Part shown: positions 1-6,653 of the stretch, one piece after another
How positions within the stretch are numbered: the stretch's first letter is position 1
Layout: each line of letters opens with the position of its first letter
NCBI GenBank assembly: GCA_039820425.1
Contig: JBCBQD010000204.1
Location: 1-10,763, forward strand
DNA length: 10,763 nucleotides
Direction: 5' to 3'
Source of the DNA: SIO4C1 sp039820425
GTDB taxonomy: Bacteria; Cyanobacteriota; Cyanobacteriia; Phormidesmidales; Phormidesmidaceae
Notes under the pieces: model-generated
Databases searched by the model: none
What the model was told of the DNA's origin: nothing
Seen by the model: only the letters and a program-made list of their open reading frames with translations
Translations under genes and position numbers: made by a program

Positions 1-372
1 CGCCAAGAACACCGTCGTGATGTCGGCCAAGTACAGCCCATCCAGGACACGCCCTAAACGGTCATCATTCAAATGCTCTGGCAGCACACCTGCTCCGAGC
101 AGATGTTCCGTGGGTTTGCCCTGGAAAAATTGCTCAAATAGGTACAACGGGGCGCTGGCAAACCCCAACCCATTCAGAAGCATTGCTTTAACGGCGATCC
201 CTGCACTGATGACCTCGCGAGCATCCTCACCGAGATGCTCATTGACGATCTCAACCACACCCAGCTCATCGACAATACCCGCTACGATGCCTAGGTGGTC
301 TAGGTTTTGGACGACTAGGTTACTTTGAATAAGACTGCTCTCTGCGCGACTTTGAATCTTATCATCTGCCAT
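1..372 (-). CDS. IS1634 family transposase, N-terminal part (DUF4277)
   Basis: The ATG at 372-370 opens 124 codons without a stop, running off the left edge, so only the N-terminal part is visible. The translation starts MADDKIQSRAE and contains, in order, NLDHLGIVAGIVDELG, NGLGFASAPLYLFEQFF, GKPTEHLLGAGV and PEHLNDDRLGRVLDGLY. These match the DUF4277 N-terminal domain of cyanobacterial IS1634-like (IS4-superfamily, DDE) transposases as I know them. The catalytic DDE core is not in the window, so activity cannot be judged. The visible part has no frameshift or nonsense codon, which suggests a fairly recent arrival. The gene has no strong Shine-Dalgarno sequence. Confidence 0.88.
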   Translation of the reverse strand, partial: MADDKIQSRAESSLIQSNLVVQNLDHLGIVAGIVDELGVVEIVNEHLGEDAREVISAGIAVKAMLLNGLGFASAPLYLFEQFFQGKPTEHLLGAGVLPEHLNDDRLGRVLDGLYLADITTVFLA

Positions 373-409
373 TATTCTGAATGTGACAATTCAAAGGGCG
401 GAATGTGGG
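1..409 (-). mobile_element. IS1634-type insertion sequence, right part only
   Basis: This is the 5' end of an insertion sequence that continues beyond the left edge. It holds the start of a DUF4277-type transposase (372 down to 1) and about 37 bases of leader and probable terminal sequence (373-409). I place the element boundary at about 409 because recognisable Nudix-gene coding sequence begins, in frame, at 410. The terminal stretch contains the 7-mer gaatgtg twice (379-385 and 401-407), and its outward-facing end reads ACCCACATTCCGC on the minus strand. The matching inverted repeat and target-site duplication would lie outside the window, so the exact end is inferred from loss of homology. 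Confidence 0.8.
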
Positions 410-562
410 TTCTAGGGCTACGCAAACGGCATGAAACCTTGGATCGCGTTCAGCTTGTGAATAGACGCCTACTAGGCGACCTAACGATAGGATCTGAAGA
501 CCTGTTTCTTCGGCCATTTCTCGGCTGGCGGCCGTTGCGATATCTTCCCCCCAGTCGACGAT
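410..562 (-). pseudogene. Nudix hydrolase gene fragment (middle 50 codons)
   Basis: Read on the minus strand from 562, this stretch encodes I followed by VDWGEDIATAAS, REMAEETGLQ, ILSLGRLVGVYSQAERD and PRFHAVCVALE. It includes most of the Nudix box (E, then REMAEETGL) but lacks the box's first glycine, which is lost at the junction. It lines up without gaps with residues 52-101 of the intact Nudix protein at 2958-3413: 40 of 50 residues and about 109 of 150 bases are identical. It has no start, no N-terminal third and no C-terminal third. The left side is cut by the insertion sequence and the right side joins a TPR gene remnant in another frame. It cannot make a functional Nudix enzyme. Confidence 0.9.
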
Positions 563-563
563 A

Positions 564-1178
564 GGCCTCGGGTTGGCCCTGGGCCACCAGGGTTTGCTGC
601 ATCAGCTCATACAGATAAGCCTGGGTTTCAAAGAGAGACACTTTTTCTGGGTCAAACAGACCGGGATCGAGCTGTTCAAAGAGTTCCAGGGCCTGGTCAA
701 GCTCTGCTTGGGCATTGCTCAGCTGACTTTGCCGGTACCAAATTTGGGCACGCCGTCCCAACACCTTGATCTGACCAATCCGTTCTTGCCGATAGTCGGC
801 CCAATCATAAGCCTCTGCGTAAAATTCTAGCGCTTGGGTATCGTCTGCTCGAGCGGCTTAGAGTTGCCCCAGGTTGATTAGACTACGCGTTTGAGAGATG
901 TCTGCCCCACGGCTATATCCGAGGGCTTCTCCAAAAATAGTTTCGGCTGAGTCGAGATCGCCTTGTTCCAGATAAGTTTCGCCCAGGTTGTTGAGAATGC
1001 GCTCTAACCCAATGTGGTCACCTATCCCAGTGGCGATATTACGGGCATCTTGGAAGGCATCAATGGCCTGATCATAGTTTTTTTGCTGTCGATGGGTTTG
1101 CCCCAGGCGGTTGAAATTGCGACTGACCAACAGCTGATCTCCAATCGCCTGCGACAGTTCATACAGGGGAGACGGCCT
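564..1178 (-). pseudogene. TPR protein gene remnant (CHAT-associated type)
   Basis: One minus-strand frame runs from about 1178 to 564 and gives TPR-like helical repeats: FNRLGQTHRQQKNYDQAIDAF, ILNNLGETYLEQGDLDSAETI, then SLINLGQL, an in-frame TAA at 858-860, and then, still in the same frame, DTQALEFYAEAYDWADYRQER and QSQLSNAQAELDQALELFEQL. The tail SLFETQAYLYELMQQTLVAQG resembles the segment just before the CHAT (caspase-like) domain in cyanobacterial TPR-CHAT proteins, but no CHAT domain follows. The frame is closed upstream by TAG at 1179-1181 with no plausible start. It is therefore truncated at both ends plus one nonsense codon. CHAT affiliation rests on remembered family resemblance. 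Confidence 0.82.
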
Positions 1179-1181
1179 CTA

Positions 1182-1371
1182 GGGGGACTGATCTCTATTT
1201 ACGGGGAATATGCGATCGCATCCGACCAGTTACCAAGCATCATGCCAATCTTGCTAAACATATATTTGAGGTGGGGAGATCAGATCTGCCTGCGTAGTCT
1301 TAATTCGTCATTAATTTAATGCCCACAATGGCAAGGTAGGTTTTAAACTGATTGACCTATCTTCCAGACCT
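1182..1371. other. Non-coding spacer between debris zone and first intact gene
   Basis: This stretch shows no convincing coding frame on either strand. It contains a HIP1 octamer (GCGATCGC, 1212-1219, inside the longer palindrome tgcgatcgca) and an AT-rich patch at about 1300-1320 (taattcgtcattaatttaat) that could belong to the promoter of the gene starting at 1372. No clear -35/-10 pair and no Shine-Dalgarno sequence can be assigned. Confidence 0.5.
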
Positions 1372-2256
1372 ATGCCGATCAAAATCCTCTTGCAAACCAC
1401 GCTGCTGCCTACGGAGCATGACGATTGGACGATTTGTCGATTTTCATTACTGCAACGCTATTTGGGCTCATTGACGGATGAAGCAGGGGCTCCTCTAGTG
1501 GCGGTGGTGGGTCGCGATCGCCACCCAGACGAACATGGCAACGATCCGGTCTTGAGCACCTTAGATAGCCAGGATGTGGATGAACTCTGGCTGTTTGCTT
1601 TGGATGTGGGCGATGGCCTAAGCACCCAGGACTGCGAGGGCATTACCCGCTTTCATCAACAAGGGGGTGGCATTCTAGCGACCCGTGACCATCAAGACAT
1701 GGGCATTTCCATGCGTCCTTTGCAGACGATTGGCTCGTTTCATTACTTTCGCACCTGTCAACCCGATCCTGACCCAGACCGCTGCTGCCGGGACGATAAC
1801 GACACGATGACCATTGACTGGCCTAATTATCATTCGGGCAAAAATGGCGACTATCAGACCATCACCGCAGTTGATTTGAGTCATCCGTTGCTGCAAAATT
1901 CCAATGGGTTGATCCAGCGCTTTCCCGCCCATCCCCATGAGGGCGGTGTAGGAGCTCCTGCGAACGTGCCCCATGCAAAGGTGATTGCTGCGGGCAAAAG
2001 CAAGGTCACCGGACGGGACTTTAACCTGGTGGTGGCAGCAGATCGGGCTCAAGATACAGCCGGACATACCCTTGGGCGGGTGGTAGCCCAATCCACCTTC
2101 CACCATTTTGTGGACTACAACTGGGATATCGATCAGGGCTGTCCGAGTTTTGTAGAGGAGCCCCCCGGCACAGCCATCAAGGACAACCCCAGTGGGCTAG
2201 AGGATATCTATGCCTATGTGAGAAATCTAGCGCTATGGTTGGCTCCAACGACATAA
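1372..2256 (+). CDS. Uncharacterised protein, possible ThuA/GATase1-like fold
   Basis: A 294-residue soluble protein with no signal peptide or membrane segment. It opens with a hydrophobic strand (IKILLQTTLL), has VAVVGRDR at about 43-50, a strand DELWLFALDVG, the glycine turn QGGGILATRDHQDMG at about 97-111, an FPAHPHEGGVGAP segment at 184-196, and GRVVAQSTFHHFVDYNWD near 235-252. A glycine-rich turn plus a late STFHHF motif recalls ThuA-like or class I glutamine amidotransferase-like proteins, but I see no certain Cys-His-Glu triad, so no activity is assigned. Conserved histidines (H187, H189, H244, H245) could bind metal. Its direction is opposite to all intact neighbours up to 10.4 kb, so it is probably transcribed alone. 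The ATG at 1372 has no evident ribosome binding site. Confidence 0.75.
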   Translation: MPIKILLQTTLLPTEHDDWTICRFSLLQRYLGSLTDEAGAPLVAVVGRDRHPDEHGNDPVLSTLDSQDVDELWLFALDVGDGLSTQDCEGITRFHQQGGGILATRDHQDMGISMRPLQTIGSFHYFRTCQPDPDPDRCCRDDNDTMTIDWPNYHSGKNGDYQTITAVDLSHPLLQNSNGLIQRFPAHPHEGGVGAPANVPHAKVIAAGKSKVTGRDFNLVVAADRAQDTAGHTLGRVVAQSTFHHFVDYNWDIDQGCPSFVEEPPGTAIKDNPSGLEDIYAYVRNLALWLAPTT

Positions 2257-2281
2257 CGTACTGGGAGATGCGGCAAGGGCG

Positions 2282-2296
2282 AGAAACCCGGTTTCT
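2282..2296. terminator. Possible bidirectional terminator between convergent genes
   Basis: The 15-base near-palindrome AGAAACC-C-GGTTTCT sits in the 47-base gap between two convergent stop codons. A realistic hairpin would use five A/G-C/T pairs with a short CCCGG loop, followed by gttt on the plus strand. The position fits a shared terminator, but the stem is weak and the T-run is short. Confidence 0.3.
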
Positions 2297-2303
2297 GTTT
2301 GCT

Positions 2304-2873
2304 TCAAGATTCTATAATCGGCTTAGCTTGCACATCTACAACATCTACCTGCTCGGCTGCCAGGTCAACCACTTTGAACAGAAAGCTGTAGGCCACCCGC
2401 CATTTACTACCGCCGCAGTCTAAAGTGACGGTTTTTGGGTTTAAGCGCTTGACCTGTCCGTAACGCTCGTTACCGTCTCGATCAAAAAAACCTACCCGAT
2501 CACCGACTGAGACTTCGTTCCGACCTAGCCCTTCTTTAACGCTTTCGGTAATACTCGTATCGGCCCCATAAATATTGAGGGCATAGTAAGGAATACTCCA
2601 CTCTTCCTTGTCTTCCAGATTCTCAACCAGGACTCTGGTACGCTGAAATTTAAGCAATCGGGCTTTGACAATGCGGTTTTCGGAGGCATCAAAATACTCA
2701 ACCTGATCGCCTGGATGCAGCCGCCGTTTTACCTCGGTAATCCGCCTGGGGTCGTCTAGCATTCGACGGATAGCATGGGAGAGCCGATAGAGATCAAACC
2801 CGGTGGCGCTATCAAGGGCTTGGACAATGTCTGAGTAGTTCACGGTAGTTAAGACCGGATAAGCAAGCAGCAT
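2304..2873 (-). CDS. Hypothetical protein with two SH3/KOW-like repeats
   Basis: A 189-residue soluble protein I do not recognise by name. After a helical N-terminus (DIVQALDSATGFDLYRLSHAI at about 15-35) it has two related beta-rich units. Unit 1 (about 52-101) contains LHPGDQVEYFDASENRIVKA and later EEWSIPYYALNIY. Unit 2 (about 121-169) contains VSVGDRVGFFDRDGNERYGQ and later SKWRVAYSFLFKV. Both share GDxVxxFDxxxN, a run of alternating hydrophobics, and W-x-hydrophobic-x-Y-x-x-L. This spacing is typical of small SH3/KOW/Tudor-like barrels, which often bind nucleic acid or protein. It follows the Nudix gene by 84 bases in the same direction and may be co-transcribed. The ATG at 2873 lacks a clear Shine-Dalgarno sequence; GTG at residue 11 is an alternative start. 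Confidence 0.72.
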   Translation of the reverse strand: MLLAYPVLTTVNYSDIVQALDSATGFDLYRLSHAIRRMLDDPRRITEVKRRLHPGDQVEYFDASENRIVKARLLKFQRTRVLVENLEDKEEWSIPYYALNIYGADTSITESVKEGLGRNEVSVGDRVGFFDRDGNERYGQVKRLNPKTVTLDCGGSKWRVAYSFLFKVVDLAAEQVDVVDVQAKPIIES

Positions 2874-2957
2874 TCTATTGGCGTCATGCTAGCACCTGAC
2901 AGAGGAGTGACGTATATCACTGCACCAAGGGACATATTGGGTGTGCTCCCACCGCTC

Positions 2958-3413
2958 TCAAGCTAAAACCGTGGCTCCCCTAAAATAATCCTGGAGCTGT
3001 TGCTGATGGTCGTGGGCCAGCACCTCGCGAGGAATCGCATCAGCTTTAAACGCCTGAACGTCTAAAACCTCAGCCTGATCAAAAACGTTAAAGCTGCCAT
3101 CTACGTTGGCCTCTAGGGCAACGCAAATTGCGTGAAATCTGGGGTCGCGCTCAGGGTGAGAATAAATACCCACCAAGCGACCCACCGACAATACCCTGAG
3201 CCCGGTTTCCTCCGTCAATTCTCGCTGGGCGGCGGTGGCAATATCTTCACCCCAGTCAACAATGCCCCCTGGTAGCCCCCAGCGACCGCTGTCTCGACGG
3301 CGGATCAGCACAATCCGACCATCGGGCATAATTGGGATGACGCTGGTGCCCACAATGGGTCGCCGCAGCAACATCCCCAGTAACGTGCGAATCGGCCGCC
3401 ATACTTTTTGCAT
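2958..3413 (-). CDS. Nudix hydrolase
   Basis: This 151-residue cytosolic enzyme carries a complete Nudix box at residues 50-72 (G-x5-E-x7-REL-x-EE-x-GL), whose glutamates bind the Mg2+ used to hydrolyse nucleoside diphosphate-linked substrates. The box is preceded by VLIRRRDSGRWGLPGG (about 35-50), typical of MutT/ADP-ribose pyrophosphatase-like members. The substrate cannot be told from the sequence. The length is normal for a single-domain Nudix protein. The first 18 residues are basic and hydrophobic (WRPIRTLLGMLLRRP) and may pack on a membrane or be a simple extension. The start lies five bases after the peroxiredoxin stop, so the two are almost certainly co-transcribed. A diverged fragment of a related gene lies at 410-562. 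Confidence 0.9.
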   Translation of the reverse strand: MQKVWRPIRTLLGMLLRRPIVGTSVIPIMPDGRIVLIRRRDSGRWGLPGGIVDWGEDIATAAQRELTEETGLRVLSVGRLVGIYSHPERDPRFHAICVALEANVDGSFNVFDQAEVLDVQAFKADAIPREVLAHDHQQQLQDYFRGATVLA

Positions 3414-3418
3414 GGGCG

Positions 3419-3886
3419 TTATGTCATTGCCTCAACATCAGCTAGCACTTCGGCAGGATGCGGCTCTGCTTTGACCTTGGCATAGATTTTCTCAAGGGTC
3501 CCGTCTGGGCCAATCACAAAGGTGCGACGGGTAATGCCCATATATTCCTTACCCATAAACTTCTTGAGGCCATAGCTTTCATAGGTCTCAGAAACCTTGC
3601 CTCCTTCGTCTACCAGTAAGGGGAAGGGTAAATCATATTTGGTGGCAAATTTTGTATGGGATTTGGCATCGTCAGCGCTGACGCCCAAAATCACCACGTC
3701 TTTGGATTGAAAGGCTTCGTAGTTATCCCGAAACCCACAGGCTTCTTTTGTGCAGCCGGGGGTATTGTCACGGGGATAAAAATAGAGCACAACGCGCTTG
3801 CCTTTGAGGTCGACAAGGCTATAGACGGTGCCGTCTGCGTCAGGCAAGCTAAAGTCGGGGGCGGGATCTCCAACTTGAAGTTTCAT
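3419..3886 (-). CDS. Peroxiredoxin, PrxQ/BCP type
   Basis: A thiol peroxidase of about 155 residues that reduces hydrogen peroxide and alkyl hydroperoxides, probably using thioredoxin. The protein begins MKLQVGDPAPDFSLPDADG, then has RVVLYFYPRDNTPGCTKEAC. The PGCT cysteine is the peroxidatic residue, and the second cysteine five residues later is the resolving one, the arrangement of atypical 2-Cys PrxQ/BCP enzymes. GITRRTFVIGPDGTLEKIY follows near the C-terminus. I prefer the ATG at 3886, because the frame's more upstream start (3895) is a TTG and the family normally starts two or three residues before the VGDPAPDF motif. It heads a tight pair with the Nudix gene. In cyanobacteria PrxQ proteins take part in peroxide defence; here that role is inferred from family. 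Confidence 0.95.
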   Translation of the reverse strand: MKLQVGDPAPDFSLPDADGTVYSLVDLKGKRVVLYFYPRDNTPGCTKEACGFRDNYEAFQSKDVVILGVSADDAKSHTKFATKYDLPFPLLVDEGGKVSETYESYGLKKFMGKEYMGITRRTFVIGPDGTLEKIYAKVKAEPHPAEVLADVEAMT

Positions 3887-3932
3887 CAGTATCAACCAGA
3901 GCTGCTATATCTTAAAGATTGTATACCGTTGT

Positions 3933-3967
3933 GGATTTTGGATTTTAGATTTGGGATTTTGGATTGG
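3933..3967 (+). repeat. Heptanucleotide tandem repeat (STRR-like), five units
   Basis: Five consecutive 7-base units read GGATTTT, GGATTTT, AGATTTG, GGATTTT and GGATTGG. Degenerate heptamer arrays of this kind are known from cyanobacterial genomes as short tandemly repeated repetitive sequences. The array overlaps the 3' end of the M48 gene: its stop codon (TAA, 3945-3947) lies across units 2 and 3, and the last residues (NPKSQI) are encoded by repeat units. Confidence 0.8.
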
Positions 3968-6653
3968 GTAGGGAATTGGTTCGTTTGGTGTTGCGCCAGA
4001 GGGGGATAAACTGTGCGATCGCACCGACCGTACTACAGCCTAATACATAGAAAATCGGCCCAAGTCCGGTGGAAAGCAGGCCCATCAGGGCGCTGACAGT
4101 CAACCCTACCAGCAACAACAGGAGCCAGTAGCGGATAAAGCGGTTGATGCCCACCAGATTTGCCAGGGGGGTGCTGGTCACTTCTCCAATATTGGGCGCT
4201 TTAATCTGCATCAAAACGTCAGGTAAGACCGGTTCGTGAACCGGGTTGGCTTGCCAGGATTCGAGCCGCTGCTTAAGTTCGCACACAGCAAGTTTGCCCT
4301 GGGTGAGGGTGCGGACCTGGGCCGGTTGCAGATTAAAGGTGCCGGTTTGCGCCCCCGCTTTCCAGGTGAGACAGAGTTTGGGGGCATTGCCCCAACCCAG
4401 TCTCCAGGGGCTGAGGTAAATATGGGTAATGTCTTGGGGAGCCAGGGCAAATTGGGTTTGTTCACCCACGTAAACCAAGCGCCCTGACCGATCAGCGCTA
4501 GCGCTATCATGCCCCATAAACAAATAGCAAATATCCCAGTTGACAAAGCCCTCATAGATGCAGAGATCGGCATTGGGGGCAAAGCTCACGAAGAGGCCTT
4601 GCTCGGGGTCTAGCCTATTTTGCTGGAGTCGGGCCGCCAGCTGCTGTCGGAGTGTGTCAAACCCCCAAATCGGACCTGCGTCCATCACTCGCCACATCAC
4701 GGCCACGATGATCACAATGCCAGCCAGATAGCCTAACCACTGCAATCCAGGCGTCGGCAACCCGAGCCCCACGACACACCGGGCGAGGCCAGCGGGCAAC
4801 AAGGTCAACGTGAGGATCTGCGCCCACGCCAGTCGCTGGACTATCCTTTGCTTGACCTGCGATGAAAAAATGGGGGACGCCTCATCGGCTACCGTAGGCA
4901 CACTGTAGTAGTCAGCCTGAGCATCAGTGGCCTTGATCAGGGTGTCTAGCGCTGTGGCTGGCATGTCATACCGACGGGCCAGGGCCTCAATCCGGCGTTG
5001 TATAGAAGGGTGGGTCATCCATGATTCACTCCAGCGGCCCCACTGTAGCGGTATCTGGTTGAGTCGAGCTAATTTGACCAGGCCGGTCATCATGGCTTGG
5101 GGGTTGGTGGTCAATAGGGCAGCCTGGGCATCGGCCTGGTACTCAAACCGACGAGAGAGGGTATACAGACAAACCAGGCTGAGCCCAAAACAAACCACGG
5201 GGACTATAATTCGCCAGGTCCCGCCATGCATAAAGATCGCAAAGGTCAGGCTGGTCAACACGAGGGTCGTCAACGAGAGCACAACCAGCGCCCCAACCTT
5301 TTTACGAATATGGCCATATTGCAAATGGGCAATTTCGTGGGCCATGACGGCATCCACTTCGGCTTTGCTGAGGTGCTTAATTAGATAGTCAGTGAGCATA
5401 ACGTTGCCGCCACTGACGGCAAAGGCGTTGAGCATACGCGACCGCTTCATGGGCAGCACGTAAACCTGGTTGAGCTTGACCCCAGCGGGTTTGGCCAGGG
5501 CAAAGATGCGATCGCGCAATTCCCCCGTGGTGATCGCATGGGGGGTCATGTCCCGCAGCTTTTGCAGCATGGGGTTCAAGATGAGACGACTTGCGATCGC
5601 GCCGATCAGCAACACCCCCATCAACTGCATCTGTCCATTCGCCAATGCGGAAAAACCAAACACCACACAGAGCACTGGCAATAGCAACGCCAGTTGACTG
5701 ATCACGACCTGTAGCAGCAATTCGCTCAGGGCATAGTCCCATTGACCGATCTCCTTAAAGACCCTGTGGGACAGGCCATAGCACACCAGTAGGGCCAGCA
5801 TCGGTGGACCAAAAAAGCACAGCTGTTCCACCCCGTGGAGCCAGGCAGCGTCACTCCCCAATACCGTGGGCAACCAGGTCCGCACATCGGCAACGATAAA
5901 CCCCACTAGCCAGCCCATCCACATCAGCGGAATCAGGCTAGCCAAACTCCGCTGAAAGCTAAACCAAATCGGCGCTTTATCCTCGCCCTTAAACGCCAAC
6001 GCCCGCTGCCGCAGCCAGAAGAGAATGCCCACGGGCACCAGCAAAAACAACCCCAGTGCGCCCACCCGCTGCCCAATATCGGTAGCAGCATAGCCAAAGC
6101 TAAAGCGAATTTGGGTCACTTCAGGCGCGGTTAAGGTCAAGTCATAAATCTGAGCAGTCGGCGACATCCAGGCCAGGGGATAGCTTTCACCCTCAGGAGT
6201 TACCTGCAAATTACCGCGGTCTGGTGGGGTTAGGGTGAGCTCCAGGGTTTCAAAATTTTGGGCCTTGAGACTCTCAATTAGTGGGATAAGGTTAAGCTGC
6301 CCCTGCTGTTTTCCCCAGGGTTGAGGAGCGGGTTGAGCGAAGGCTTGAGCGGCTCCCCCTAATCCGGGTCTACAATAGCCAGCGAGATCCCAATAGTAGG
6401 ACTCATCAGTCTGTAAAGTGCGCTGAGTCAACCCACAGCCCAAGACTTGCTCAAGGCTGCTTTGTAACGGCCCTACCTGAATCAATTCAGGGTTCTCTGG
6501 GTAAAAATAAAGATTCAGAAATGCACTCTGGTCGCCCAAAAAACTAACGACCAGATAAGTGTCAGTCCCTGCATAGTCTTCGTAAAAACCATCATCGCCA
6601 GGCCACTCCTGGGCCTGGGCTGTCCCGATCGCCAGGGCCAGTAAACCGGCCAA
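3945..6653 (-). CDS. Large multi-spanning M48 family metalloprotease
   Basis: A predicted membrane zinc protease of about 902 residues. In order: a signal-like N-terminus ending AQA, an extracytoplasmic beta-rich domain (about 15-190), membrane segments near 197-214, 237-256, 275-293, 311-334 and 345-360, the M48 catalytic domain, two further segments near 455-475 and 481-500, two near 608-630 and 637-655, a soluble domain (about 660-835), and two C-terminal segments (842-862, 865-885). The catalytic HEIAH is at 439-443 (zinc ligands H439 and H443, catalytic E440), the third ligand is E504 in FEYQAD, and THPSIQRRIEAL is at 548-559. All key M48 residues are present. Related HtpX and CAAX proteases have about 290-420 residues, so this is roughly twice normal size. 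The likely role is membrane-protein quality control. The start is uncertain: 6653 is a TTG and the signal sequence extends further upstream to a TAG. Confidence 0.88.
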   Translation of the reverse strand: MAGLLALAIGTAQAQEWPGDDGFYEDYAGTDTYLVVSFLGDQSAFLNLYFYPENPELIQVGPLQSSLEQVLGCGLTQRTLQTDESYYWDLAGYCRPGLGGAAQAFAQPAPQPWGKQQGQLNLIPLIESLKAQNFETLELTLTPPDRGNLQVTPEGESYPLAWMSPTAQIYDLTLTAPEVTQIRFSFGYAATDIGQRVGALGLFLLVPVGILFWLRQRALAFKGEDKAPIWFSFQRSLASLIPLMWMGWLVGFIVADVRTWLPTVLGSDAAWLHGVEQLCFFGPPMLALLVCYGLSHRVFKEIGQWDYALSELLLQVVISQLALLLPVLCVVFGFSALANGQMQLMGVLLIGAIASRLILNPMLQKLRDMTPHAITTGELRDRIFALAKPAGVKLNQVYVLPMKRSRMLNAFAVSGGNVMLTDYLIKHLSKAEVDAVMAHEIAHLQYGHIRKKVGALVVLSLTTLVLTSLTFAIFMHGGTWRIIVPVVCFGLSLVCLYTLSRRFEYQADAQAALLTTNPQAMMTGLVKLARLNQIPLQWGRWSESWMTHPSIQRRIEALARRYDMPATALDTLIKATDAQADYYSVPTVADEASPIFSSQVKQRIVQRLAWAQILTLTLLPAGLARCVVGLGLPTPGLQWLGYLAGIVIIVAVMWRVMDAGPIWGFDTLRQQLAARLQQNRLDPEQGLFVSFAPNADLCIYEGFVNWDICYLFMGHDSASADRSGRLVYVGEQTQFALAPQDITHIYLSPWRLGWGNAPKLCLTWKAGAQTGTFNLQPAQVRTLTQGKLAVCELKQRLESWQANPVHEPVLPDVLMQIKAPNIGEVTSTPLANLVGINRFIRYWLLLLLVGLTVSALMGLLSTGLGPIFYVLGCSTVGAIAQFIPLWRNTKRTNSLPNPKSQI

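Noticed and set aside
17..564. Two plus-strand open frames (17-328 and 325-564)
   Set aside because: They lie opposite the DUF4277 transposase and the Nudix fragment, whose minus-strand frames carry clear family motifs; the plus-strand translations show none.
450..764. A 104-residue minus-strand protein joining TPR sequence to a basic tail
   Set aside because: The tail is the Nudix fragment read in the wrong frame, so this is a chance fusion frame across a rearrangement junction, not a gene. It also lacks a plausible start.
1675..2106. Minus-strand frame of 143 residues
   Set aside because: It is the antisense shadow of the 294-residue plus-strand gene and has low-quality composition.
4494..4505. 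Perfect 12-base palindrome AGCGCTAGCGCT
   Set aside because: It lies deep inside the M48 coding region and encodes ordinary Ser/Ala residues, so a regulatory role is unlikely.
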